Shown here in pieces: positions 8,785 to 16,369 of a DNA stretch of 64,000 bases. The stretch covers positions 248,001 to 312,000 of the forward strand of contig NZ_JACYXM010000001.1 in NCBI RefSeq assembly GCF_014843005.1, given 5' to 3'. The number at the start of each line of letters is the position of its first letter. Position 1 is the first letter of the stretch. The notes beneath the pieces were generated by a model, which worked only from the letters and a program-made list of their open reading frames with translations, had not been told where the DNA came from and ran no database searches. Both the position numbers and the translations under genes were made by a program. The stretch comes from Rhodanobacter sp. DHG33. GTDB lineage: Bacteria > Pseudomonadota > Gammaproteobacteria > Xanthomonadales > Rhodanobacteraceae.

Positions 8785-10065
8785 ATGAGCCTGAAGCAGC
8801 GCCTCGTCGCCCTGAATTTCCTCCAGTACTACATCTGGGGCGCGTGGTTGCTGACCATCGGCACGTGGTGGTTCCAGACCCTGCACTGGTCGGGCACCAG
8901 CTTCGGCGCGATCTTCTCGACGATGGGCATCGCCTCGCTGTTCATGCCTTCGCTGGCGGGCATCGTTGCCGACAAGTGGGTCAACGCCGAACGCCTGTAC
9001 GGGCTGTTCCACATCCTGGGCGCGGCAGTGCTGCTCGTAATTCCTCATGCCAACGATCCACAGCAGATGTTCTGGGTGGTGCTGCTGTACATGTGTTTCT
9101 ACATGCCCACCATCTCGCTTGCCATCGCTGTGGCGTACAACGCGCTGAAGCAGGAAGGCCTGGACGTGGTGAGCACCTATCCGCCGATCCGCGTGTGGGG
9201 CACTGTCGGTTTCATCGCCGCCACCTGGACGACCAGCCTGCTGGGCTTCAAGGCTTCCGCCGCGCAGTTCCATGTGGCGGCGGCGGCTTCGCTGCTGCTG
9301 GGCCTGTACGCCTTCACCCTGCCCAAGTGCCCGCCCAAGCTCGACGCTGCGCACAGCCGCAGCCTGATGGACCGCCTCGGGCTCACCTCGTTCGTGCTGT
9401 TCAAGAACCGCAACATGGCGGTGTTCTTCATCTTCGCCATGCTGCTGGGCGCGGCGCTGCAGCTCACCAACGCCTACGGCGACGCCTTCCTCAGCGACTT
9501 CGTGAAAGTGCCGGCGTACGCGAACCTGCTGACGGTGAAGTACTCCACCATCATCATCTCCATCTCGCAGTTCTCCGAAACCGCGTTCATCCTCACCATC
9601 CCGTTCTTCCTGAAGCGCTTCGGCATCAAGGCGGTGATGACGATGAGCATGCTGGCGTGGGTGCTACGCTTCGGCCTGTTCGGGCTGGGCAACCCGGCCG
9701 GCGGCCTGTGGATGATCGTGCTCTCCTGCATCATCTACGGCATGGCGTTCGACTTCTTCAACATCTCCGGTTCGCTGTTCGTCGAAGGCCAGGCCGACCC
9801 GAAGATCCGCGCCAGCGCGCAGGGTCTGTTCATGCTGATGACCAACGGCATCGGCGCGGTGCTGGGCAGCCTGATCGCGGGCTGGATGATCGACCGCTTC
9901 TTCACCGACCACGCCTGCAACGACGCGGTGCTGATCTGCAAGGACTGGCACGGCATCTGGCTGGCCTTCGCCGCCTATGCGCTGGTGATGGCGCTGCTGT
10001 TCGTGCCGCTGTTCAAGCACCGGCACGATGCGGGCGCCGCCGGGCACGGCGCGCCGGCGCACTGA
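8785..10065 (+). CDS. NupG-like nucleoside:H+ symporter (MFS)
   Basis: 426 residues with about 12 hydrophobic segments. Similarity to E. coli NupG/XapB is clear: LNFLQYYIWGAWLLTIGTWW at the N-terminus, MGIASLFMPSLAGIVADKW, TYPPIRVWGTVGFI, and a FDFFNISGSLFVE segment in the second half. These inner-membrane proteins import nucleosides with protons. The start at 8785 follows AAGGGGAG at 8769-8776; an upstream in-frame ATG at 8746 gives only a charged extension. It is divergent from the LysE-type exporter (133-bp gap) and convergent with the histidine phosphatase (6-bp gap). Confidence 0.92.
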   Translation: MSLKQRLVALNFLQYYIWGAWLLTIGTWWFQTLHWSGTSFGAIFSTMGIASLFMPSLAGIVADKWVNAERLYGLFHILGAAVLLVIPHANDPQQMFWVVLLYMCFYMPTISLAIAVAYNALKQEGLDVVSTYPPIRVWGTVGFIAATWTTSLLGFKASAAQFHVAAAASLLLGLYAFTLPKCPPKLDAAHSRSLMDRLGLTSFVLFKNRNMAVFFIFAMLLGAALQLTNAYGDAFLSDFVKVPAYANLLTVKYSTIIISISQFSETAFILTIPFFLKRFGIKAVMTMSMLAWVLRFGLFGLGNPAGGLWMIVLSCIIYGMAFDFFNISGSLFVEGQADPKIRASAQGLFMLMTNGIGAVLGSLIAGWMIDRFFTDHACNDAVLICKDWHGIWLAFAAYALVMALLFVPLFKHRHDAGAAGHGAPAH

Positions 10066-10071
10066 ACGGCG

Positions 10072-10692
10072 TCAGCTGCCGCCGTCGCCCGTCAGCAGGT
10101 GCTCCTGTACCAGCTGGCTGCGCGAGGCATCCAGGTGGCCGCTGGCGTCGAAGTGCAGCACCACCAGCCAGTCGTACACGTCGCCCGGCCATGTCTTGCG
10201 GCCGGTGATGGCCTTGGGGTCGCCGCCGAAGGCCTCGATCAGCTTGTCGATGTGGCCGTGGTGCCAGGCGATCAGCACGACTGGCGCCGAGTTGTCCTTG
10301 CCCAGCGACTTCACCAGCTTGTCCACGTCCGCGTCGGCGTACGGCTGCTCGATCGGCAGACCGAGACGCTGCGATAGCGGTGTCAGCGTAAGGCGCGGCC
10401 GCATGCTGTTCTTGCTGTCCCTGGTGGCGATCAAGCGCCCCGGCACCAAGCTCTGGCCATCGAGCTGCAGCGGGTCGAAATAGCTGGCGTAGGCCTGCGC
10501 GCGCTGCTCGCCCTGCGGGCTCAGTCCGCTGCCCGAGGCCGGTTTTTCGGCATGCCGCACGATCAGCACGGTGACGTCGCGCAGCCCGCGGCTGCCCTTG
10601 TCGCCATGGTCGTGGTGCGCCAGCGCCGCCGTCGGCAACAGCAGCAGCAACGACAAGAACATCCATGCGTGCCTGCGCCAGATCGTATCCAT
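10072..10692 (-). CDS. Secreted histidine phosphatase (phosphoglycerate-mutase-like)
   Basis: 206 residues from ATG 10692, preceded by a GGAGAC ribosome-binding site. A signal peptide (MDTIWRRHAWMFLSLLLLLP, cleaved near ALAHH) leads to a compact histidine-phosphatase domain with the catalytic LIVRHAEKP motif and a second-half HH pair in IAWHHGHID. Proteins of this sort hydrolyse small phosphate esters in the periplasm, and some of the family are phosphatases of unknown substrate. The distal GHI region is shorter than in classical mutases. It is divergent from dusB with a 55-bp shared promoter region. Confidence 0.85.
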   Translation of the reverse strand: MDTIWRRHAWMFLSLLLLLPTAALAHHDHGDKGSRGLRDVTVLIVRHAEKPASGSGLSPQGEQRAQAYASYFDPLQLDGQSLVPGRLIATRDSKNSMRPRLTLTPLSQRLGLPIEQPYADADVDKLVKSLGKDNSAPVVLIAWHHGHIDKLIEAFGGDPKAITGRKTWPGDVYDWLVVLHFDASGHLDASRSQLVQEHLLTGDGGS

Positions 10693-10747
10693 GCAGTGTC
10701 TCCGTCGGTTCATCGGGTTCAAGAGGTCGGCCGGGTACAATACCGGC

Positions 10748-11734
10748 ATGCAGATCGGCCCTTACCGCATCGACCCGCCGCTGGCGCTGGCCCCCATGGC
10801 CGGCGTCACCGACAAGCCGTTCCGCCTGCTGTGCAAGCGGCTGGGCGCGGGCCTGGCCGTATCCGAGATGACAACGGCCGACCCGCGTCTCTGGCATACA
10901 CGCAAGTCGCTGCGCCGCATGGACCACGAAGGCGAGCCCGAGCCGGTGAGCGTGCAGATCGCCGGCTACGACCCGGCGATGCTGGCTGAGGCCGCACGCT
11001 TCAACGTGGCCAACGGCGCGCAGATCGTCGACATCAACATGGGTTGCCCGGCGAAGAAGGTCTGCAATGTGTGGTCGGGCTCCGCCCTGCTGCAGGACGA
11101 GCCGCTGGTGGCGCGCATCTGCAAGGCGGTGGCCGACGCAGTGGACGTGCCGGTGACGCTGAAGATCCGCACCGGCTGGGACCGCCAGAACAAGAACGCG
11201 CTGGCCATCGCGCGCATCGCCGAGGACGCCGGCATCGCCGCGCTGGCCGTGCACGGCCGCACCCGCGCCGACAAGTACGAAGGCGAGGCCGAATACGAAA
11301 CCATTGCCGCGGTGAAGGCCAGCGTGCGCATCCCGGTGTTCGCCAACGGCGACGTGATCACGCCGCAGCAGGCCAGACACGTACTGGCCGCCACCGGCGC
11401 AGATGCGCTGATGATCGGCCGCGGCGCGCAGGGCCGGCCGTGGATCTTCCGCGAGATCGCCCACTACCTCGCCACCGGCGAGCTGCTGCCCGAACCCACG
11501 CCCGCCGAAGTGGCGACGATCCTGCTCGGCCATCTCGAACACCTCTACGCCTTCTACGGCGAACAGGCCGGCGTGCGCATCGCGCGCAAGCACCTTGGCT
11601 GGTACGCGAAGGACCGGCCCGAGAACGCCGCGTTCCGGCAGGTGGCGAACCGCGCCGAGAGCGCGCAGGAACAGTTGCGGCTGGTGCGCGATTATTTCGA
11701 TGCGCTGGCGACGGGCGAGCTGCTGGCGGCCTGA
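10748..11734 (+). CDS. dusB: tRNA-dihydrouridine synthase B
   Basis: 328 residues. DusB signatures are an N-terminal FMN-binding TIM barrel beginning MQIGPYRIDPPLALAPMAGV, SVQIAGYDP, INMGCPAKKVC (the catalytic Cys of the Dus family), LKIRTGW, HGRTR and ANGDV, ending in the helical tRNA-recruiting domain (RKHLGWYAKD). It reduces specific uridines in the D-loop of tRNA using NADPH and FMN. The start ATG at 10748 gives the canonical MQIGPY N-terminus; the frame is open upstream but antisense to the histidine phosphatase. Unlike E. coli, no fis gene follows; the next gene is convergent. Confidence 0.95.
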   Translation: MQIGPYRIDPPLALAPMAGVTDKPFRLLCKRLGAGLAVSEMTTADPRLWHTRKSLRRMDHEGEPEPVSVQIAGYDPAMLAEAARFNVANGAQIVDINMGCPAKKVCNVWSGSALLQDEPLVARICKAVADAVDVPVTLKIRTGWDRQNKNALAIARIAEDAGIAALAVHGRTRADKYEGEAEYETIAAVKASVRIPVFANGDVITPQQARHVLAATGADALMIGRGAQGRPWIFREIAHYLATGELLPEPTPAEVATILLGHLEHLYAFYGEQAGVRIARKHLGWYAKDRPENAAFRQVANRAESAQEQLRLVRDYFDALATGELLAA

Positions 11735-11764
11735 CGAAGAAGGGCCAGCCCGCCCGGCGGTCGA

Positions 11765-13114
11765 TCAATGCGACTGGAAAGGCTTGGCCGGCAACCGCGC
11801 CGCCAACAGGAATCCCTCGCGCCGCGTGGGCGCCACCATGCCGAACACCGGCACAAAGGCATGGCCGTCCCAGCGCCATAGGCCCAGCAGCCAGTCGTCG
11901 CTGCTACGCCAGCCCAGTGCGGCGTGGCCGATCCGGCCCAGCAGCCATTCGCCCTGCCAGCGAATGGGGAAGAACACGCTGCCGTCGTCGAATCCGCGGT
12001 AACCCGTGTAGCCATCGCCAGGATGGGTGTAGCTCTTTGGCGCGTCGGCCCACGGCAGCTCCTTCAGGCCATCCTCTTTCCCGGCGCGCTGCCGCAGCGT
12101 CTCGAACTGCGCCTGCGCATCGGCCGGAACGTGACCGGCCAAGGCATCGGCATCGCGGCTACGCACATAGCGATCCAGCACCTTGCCGGCCAGCGCGGAC
12201 AGTCCGGCGCAATCGGCCTGCGCGCATTGCACGTATTGCGGCGAAGTGCGGTAGTCGTAGCGCACCAGCGCGCGCGCCGGCGCACCCCAGCGGCTGCCGT
12301 CCCATTGCTGCGTCTCGATGTCGCTGGCCGCGATGCTGGAGTCGTCCGACTGCAAGGCATAGGCGCGGTTCTGGAACTCGACCAGCCAGCCCTGCGTCGT
12401 CCAGCAGTTCTGGGACAGCGTTTCCGGCACGGGCACGGGCTGCACGGCTCGTCCCTGCCAACTGAAAAGCGCCATGGTGACGCAATCCGCCGTACCTGCC
12501 ACCGAATAGAGCGCCCCCAGATGCAGTTCGTCGAGGCGCAGCAGCTTGGGCCCGACGGTCAGTGCGCTCGGCATCTCGATGCCTGCATCGTCGCCCAGCT
12601 TGGCCAGGGGTGCCGTATCGAACGGCAGCGGCTTCGATGGATCGTAAGGCTGTTCCTTCGCCAGCTTGAACACCGAACCATCGCCGCCCAGCGCTTCGGC
12701 CTGGGAAGGCGCCGACGGCTGGCCGGCGAGATGCTTCACGATGGCGGCAAGCAAGGGCGCATCCGTCGGCGGGGCATCGAAGACGTGTTCCAGGAACGCG
12801 ATGCGCTCCCGATAAAGGTCCGTCGCGTACCGCGTGGTCTTGAGTTGCGCAGCCTGCAGCACGGCATCGTTGCGTTCGCCCAGCCAGTTGCGCTGGTCGC
12901 GCAGCAGGGCATCCGCCTGCGTGCCGGCCTTGGTGCGCGCCTGCGCGAAGGCCTGCGTCATCTGGCCGTCGAGCCCGGACCATTCGGCATTGCCGCAGAT
13001 CTGGCGTTCGGCCGCGCTGCCGGCCTTCGCGCAATCGAATCCCGCCGCCCATGCCAGCGGCGCCGCGCCCAGCAGGGCCAGCGCCAACGACACCTTCATT
13101 CCGATCGAACGCAT
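11765..13114 (-). CDS. Secreted protein with N-terminal LprI-like (DUF1311) domain
   Basis: 449 residues from ATG 13114 (MRSIGMKVSLALALLGAAPL; alternative start 13099). A signal peptide ending about AWAA is followed by a short DUF1311/lysozyme-inhibitor-LprI-like module (residues ~25-85): FDCAKAGSAAERQICGN, LRDQRNWLGERND. The two Cys residues around AERQIC are typical of the module. The remaining ~360 residues have no family I recognise. They are Trp-rich near the end (WQGEWLLGRIGHAALGW, LLGLWRWDGHAF) and look like a folded periplasmic domain. The function of the LprI module here is unknown; lysozyme inhibition is known only for a few homologues. Confidence 0.75.
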   Translation of the reverse strand: MRSIGMKVSLALALLGAAPLAWAAGFDCAKAGSAAERQICGNAEWSGLDGQMTQAFAQARTKAGTQADALLRDQRNWLGERNDAVLQAAQLKTTRYATDLYRERIAFLEHVFDAPPTDAPLLAAIVKHLAGQPSAPSQAEALGGDGSVFKLAKEQPYDPSKPLPFDTAPLAKLGDDAGIEMPSALTVGPKLLRLDELHLGALYSVAGTADCVTMALFSWQGRAVQPVPVPETLSQNCWTTQGWLVEFQNRAYALQSDDSSIAASDIETQQWDGSRWGAPARALVRYDYRTSPQYVQCAQADCAGLSALAGKVLDRYVRSRDADALAGHVPADAQAQFETLRQRAGKEDGLKELPWADAPKSYTHPGDGYTGYRGFDDGSVFFPIRWQGEWLLGRIGHAALGWRSSDDWLLGLWRWDGHAFVPVFGMVAPTRREGFLLAARLPAKPFQSH

Positions 13115-13251
13115 GTCCGCCCCCTGCCTGTGCAGTGATGCGGAATTCTCCCACGCCTTCCGTCGCATCCTGCGGCCGCATGCAGGCGTAGCCATGGCAA
13201 GACGGAGGCAGATCGCGTCAGCCACCCTCGCCGCACCGGCGGGGCCGGGTT

Positions 13252-14079
13252 TCAGGCAGCCAGCTCGTGCGGCATCTCCACCATCGTCAGGCGCAACCGC
13301 GGCGGCAGCTCGGCCAGCACCTCGCCACGATGTCCGAGCAGGCGCAGCACGCCGTCCGCGTCCTCGGTCAGCGCGGTGAGGCTCTCCACCCAATCGCCGT
13401 CGTTCGCATAGATCAGGCCGTTCCGCTCGATCAGCCCGGCGCGGTGGATGTGGCCGCACACGATGCCGTCGAGCTGGCGCCGCGCGACGTCGTCCAGGCC
13501 CGCCTGCACGAAGCGCTCGATGTAGCGCTCCGCGGCATTGCTGCGCCGCTTCACGAACTCCGACAGCGACCAGTAGCGCAGGCCGGCGCGCCGGCGCGCG
13601 ATGTTGAGCCAGCGGTTGCAGGTGAGGATGCGGTAGTACAGCCAGTCGCCCAGGCGTTCCTGCAGGCCGCCGAACTGGGTGACGTTGTCGTAGTCGTCGC
13701 CGTGCGTGACCAGCAGGCGGCGGCCGTCGGCGGTGACGTGGACCGCGCGCCGGCGCACCCGCATGCCGGGCAGCATCAGGCCGCACACACGGCGCAGCGG
13801 ACGGTCATGGTTGCCTGGCACGTAGATGATTTCCGTACCGCGTGCGTGCAATCCGTGCAGCGCCTCGATCACACGGGTATGCGCGCTGCTCCACTGCGAG
13901 CGGCGCTGCGCCATCCACCACAGGTCGACGATGTCGCCCACCAGATACAGCTGCTTGCAGCGCAGGCCGTCGAGGAAGTCCGCCAGCTCGGCGGCATGGC
14001 AATGCCGCGTGCCGAGGTGCACGTCGGAAATGAACACCGCGTTCCATGGCCGCTGCGCCACCGCGACGAGCCGCCTCAT
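13252..14079 (-). CDS. LpxH-like UDP-2,3-diacylglucosamine diphosphatase-family phosphoesterase
   Basis: 275 residues from ATG 14079, which overlaps the upstream acyltransferase stop as ATGA. Metal-binding motifs of calcineurin-like phosphoesterases occur in order: FISDVHLGTRHCHAAEL, VGDIVDLWW, YVPGNHDRP, VTHGDDYD and CGHIHRAG. The layout is that of COG2908, which includes LpxH (lipid A pathway), but this sub-type (GDIVDLWWM plus a long insert) is a paralogue found beside glycolipid genes, so the exact substrate is open. Coupling to an OlsF-like acyltransferase suggests it handles a lipid phosphate or nucleotide-lipid intermediate (inference). A longer reading frame upstream lies entirely within the acyltransferase gene. 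Confidence 0.85.
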   Translation of the reverse strand: MRRLVAVAQRPWNAVFISDVHLGTRHCHAAELADFLDGLRCKQLYLVGDIVDLWWMAQRRSQWSSAHTRVIEALHGLHARGTEIIYVPGNHDRPLRRVCGLMLPGMRVRRRAVHVTADGRRLLVTHGDDYDNVTQFGGLQERLGDWLYYRILTCNRWLNIARRRAGLRYWSLSEFVKRRSNAAERYIERFVQAGLDDVARRQLDGIVCGHIHRAGLIERNGLIYANDGDWVESLTALTEDADGVLRLLGHRGEVLAELPPRLRLTMVEMPHELAA

Positions 14080-15800
14080 GCCGGCACGCTCCGCGCCTGC
14101 AGGTAGCGTTGTCGCTTGCGCGGCCGCACGCATTCGAGATCCACCTCGATGAGTCCGTCGATGGCGCCGCTGAAATCCGGGTCCACGCCGAAGGCGAGGA
14201 AACGCGCGCCACCGGGTTCGCACAGCTCGGTGTATTGCTTGTAGAGCATCGGCACCGACGCGCCCAGGCGGCCCAGTGCCGTTTTCAGTGCGTCGAACGC
14301 CGCGCCGCCATCCTCCTGCTCATTGGGCATGGGCGCCGCGCCGGCGGGAACGAACGGCCGCCGCGCGGTGGCCAGCAACTGCGCACTGCCGTGATAGCGC
14401 CGGTAGTAATCCACGATCTGCTCGCTGGCCGCGCTCGGCATGGCCGCGCTGATCGACACCGCGCCGTAGAGGTAGCGCACGCCCGGATAGCGCTGCAGAT
14501 ACGCACCGATGCCCTGCCACAGGTAGTCGAGGCTGCGGCTGCCCCAGTAGTCGGGCACCACGAAACTCCGCCCCAGCTCCAGCCCCGAGGCCAGCCGCGG
14601 CACCGCTTCGTCCTCGTAACGGAACAGCGATGCGGTGTACAGGCCGGCCAGTCCGCTGTGCGCCAGCGCCTCGGCGCCGCGCATCACCCGGTAGGCGCCG
14701 GCGATGCGCGACGCTTGCGCGTCCCACACCAGGATGTGGTCGTAATGCGCGTCGTAGGCATCGAGGTCGCGGCTGCGGCCGGTGCCTTCGCCGACCTCGC
14801 GGAAACTCAGTTCGCGCAGCCGCCCGATCTCCTGCAGCAGCGGCGAGCCGCCGGCATGGCGCGCAAGGCGGATCTGCTTGCCGTCGCCGGTGCAACCGAG
14901 CAGCTCGGTCGCCTCGACGGCACGCGCGAGCACATCGGCATCGATCGCTGGCGCCAGCGGTTGCCGGCCGATCGGAGCAACGGCGGCCACCGGCGCGCGG
15001 CCGCTCGCGTAGAGCGCACGGCGGATGCGCTTCAGCGCCATGCCTTCGTCCTCGTCCTCGTCCTGCGCCAGCGACAGCAGTTCGCCCACGTGCAGGCGCA
15101 TCGGGCGCTGACGACGGCCGAACATCTCGCGCGGCAGCAGCGCCGTGGAGGCCGGGCGCCACAGCGCGGAAATCCCGTAAAACAACGCCGAATTGCGCGC
15201 CTCGATGCGCACCGGCAACACCGGCGCCGCGGCACGCCGCGCAAAGCGCAGGAAGCCGGGACGCCAACGCGTGTCGCGCACGCCGCCCGGCCCCAGCCGC
15301 GAGACTTCGCCGGCGGGAAACACGATCACGCATTCGCCGTCGCGCAGCGCGCGTTCTACCCGGCGCAGACTGGCCGCGCCGGCGCCGCCGCCGAACACGC
15401 GCACCGGCAGCAGCAGTTCCGCCAGCGGCTCCACCAGCTCCAGCACTTCGTTGGCGACGATGCGCACGTCGCGGCGCACCCGCCCCACCATGTCCAGCAG
15501 CGCCAGCGCATCGAGGCCGCCGCAAGGATGGTTGGCGACGATCAGCAGCGGCCCCTGCGGCGGGATGCGCGCCAGCGTTTCCTCGTCCACGTCGTAGCGC
15601 AGTTGCACGAAGCGCAGCGCCGCCTCGACGAAGGCGAAGCCGTGCAACCCGGCATGTTCCGCCTCCGCGCAGAAGGCATCGATGCCATCCAAGCCCGACC
15701 AGCTTGCCCATCCGTGCAGCAGCGGAGTGGCGAGTCGCCCGCGGTGGCCGCGGAACAAGTGCGGATAGCGTTGCTGCAAACGCTGTTCGATGGCTTGCAT
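14076..15800 (-). CDS. Two-domain acyltransferase: PlsC-like plus OlsB-like N-acyltransferase (OlsF type)
   Basis: 574 residues. The N-terminal half (about 60-290) is a PlsC/LPLAT-type O-acyltransferase with LLIVANHPCGGLDALALLD (the NHxxGGxD block, residues 90-97), VIVFPAGEVSR (about 158-168) and PVLPVRIEARN. The C-terminal half (about 335-540) resembles OlsB/acyl-homoserine-lactone-type N-acyltransferases: LSFREVGEGTGRSRDLDAYD, ELGRSFVVPDYWGSRSLDYL and YLYGAVSIS. The same fusion occurs in OlsF, which makes ornithine lipid by carrying out both acylations. I infer an aminolipid synthase of that kind; glycine or other head groups are possible. It is transcribed with the phosphoesterase through an ATGA overlap. 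Confidence 0.85.
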   Translation of the reverse strand: MQAIEQRLQQRYPHLFRGHRGRLATPLLHGWASWSGLDGIDAFCAEAEHAGLHGFAFVEAALRFVQLRYDVDEETLARIPPQGPLLIVANHPCGGLDALALLDMVGRVRRDVRIVANEVLELVEPLAELLLPVRVFGGGAGAASLRRVERALRDGECVIVFPAGEVSRLGPGGVRDTRWRPGFLRFARRAAAPVLPVRIEARNSALFYGISALWRPASTALLPREMFGRRQRPMRLHVGELLSLAQDEDEDEGMALKRIRRALYASGRAPVAAVAPIGRQPLAPAIDADVLARAVEATELLGCTGDGKQIRLARHAGGSPLLQEIGRLRELSFREVGEGTGRSRDLDAYDAHYDHILVWDAQASRIAGAYRVMRGAEALAHSGLAGLYTASLFRYEDEAVPRLASGLELGRSFVVPDYWGSRSLDYLWQGIGAYLQRYPGVRYLYGAVSISAAMPSAASEQIVDYYRRYHGSAQLLATARRPFVPAGAAPMPNEQEDGGAAFDALKTALGRLGASVPMLYKQYTELCEPGGARFLAFGVDPDFSGAIDGLIEVDLECVRPRKRQRYLQARSVPA

Positions 15801-15931
15801 GGCGAGTCTCCCGGCTTGGCCTGCCGCAAGATTCCGCGGTTACCGGGACGGCTGCGTTGCGCTGCTGCGTCAGCAGCGTGACAGCCCCGGGCCGCCGGAT
15901 CGCCCATGGCGTTTGGACGGCCATCTGCCCA

Positions 15932-15960
15932 TTGACGGATGCCCCTGCGCGGCGTAACTT
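15932..15960 (+). promoter_or_regulatory. Predicted sigma-70 promoter of metE
   Basis: TTGACG (15932-15937) and TAACTT (15955-15960) are separated by 17 bp, a good -35/-10 pair. The start site would fall near 15967, exactly where the cobalamin riboswitch begins. The preceding stretch from the acyltransferase start (15800) holds nothing else I can identify. Confidence 0.65.
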
Positions 15961-15965
15961 GCGCA

Positions 15966-16165
15966 GCGCCGAGGTTTTCATCTCTTCATTCGAATGCGGA
16001 GATGAAATTAAAAGGGAAGCCGGTGCGAATCCGGCGCTGCCCCGCAGCGGTATGTGGAAACGACCTTCGCCACCAGCACTGGGCCCCTACGCCCGGGAAG
16101 CGGCGGACAGTAGGCGGTCGGCGTATTTGCCGGCCTCGTCCACGAGCCCGAAGACCTGCCCCGGC
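15966..16165 (+). promoter_or_regulatory. Cobalamin riboswitch upstream of metE
   Basis: The leader carries the conserved cobalamin-aptamer blocks in order. AAAAGGGAAGCCGGTGCGAA begins at 16010, followed by CCGGCGCTGCCCCGCAGCGG (16031-16050) and the distal AGCCCGAAGACCTGCC (16145-16160). An outer P1 helix can form between CGCCG near 15966 and CGGCG near 16162. A hairpin at 15976-16007 (TTTCATCTC / GAGATGAAA) occupies the P2 position. Binding of adenosyl- or another cobalamin should reduce expression of cobalamin-independent MetE, as in many proteobacteria. The remaining ~200 bases to the metE start are GC-rich, contain a CACGC-GAAA-GCGTG hairpin (16178-16191) and presumably the expression platform. 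I see no classical poly-U terminator. Confidence 0.95.
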
Positions 16166-16369
16166 GAAGCCTGCGCGTCACGCGAAAGCGTGCGTGCGGA
16201 CTTCCATCGGCCTGGCTCTCCGCGGGGAGCGCCGCGCCCGCCGCAGGCACTGCGGCGGCTGCGTCGCGCCCGCGTGAGCCGGTTCGCCCGCGGGGGCGAA
16301 GGTCAACGGTGCGGCAATCGCTGCGCCTCCTTCGTTCCTCTTTGCCCCTACCCGCAAGAGGAATCATCC

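Noticed and set aside
14630-16369. Upstream continuation of the metE reading frame through the riboswitch and the acyltransferase gene
   Set aside because: It is Arg/Ala/Pro-rich, antisense to a real gene and spans a structured RNA leader; the conserved MetE N-terminus starts at 16370.
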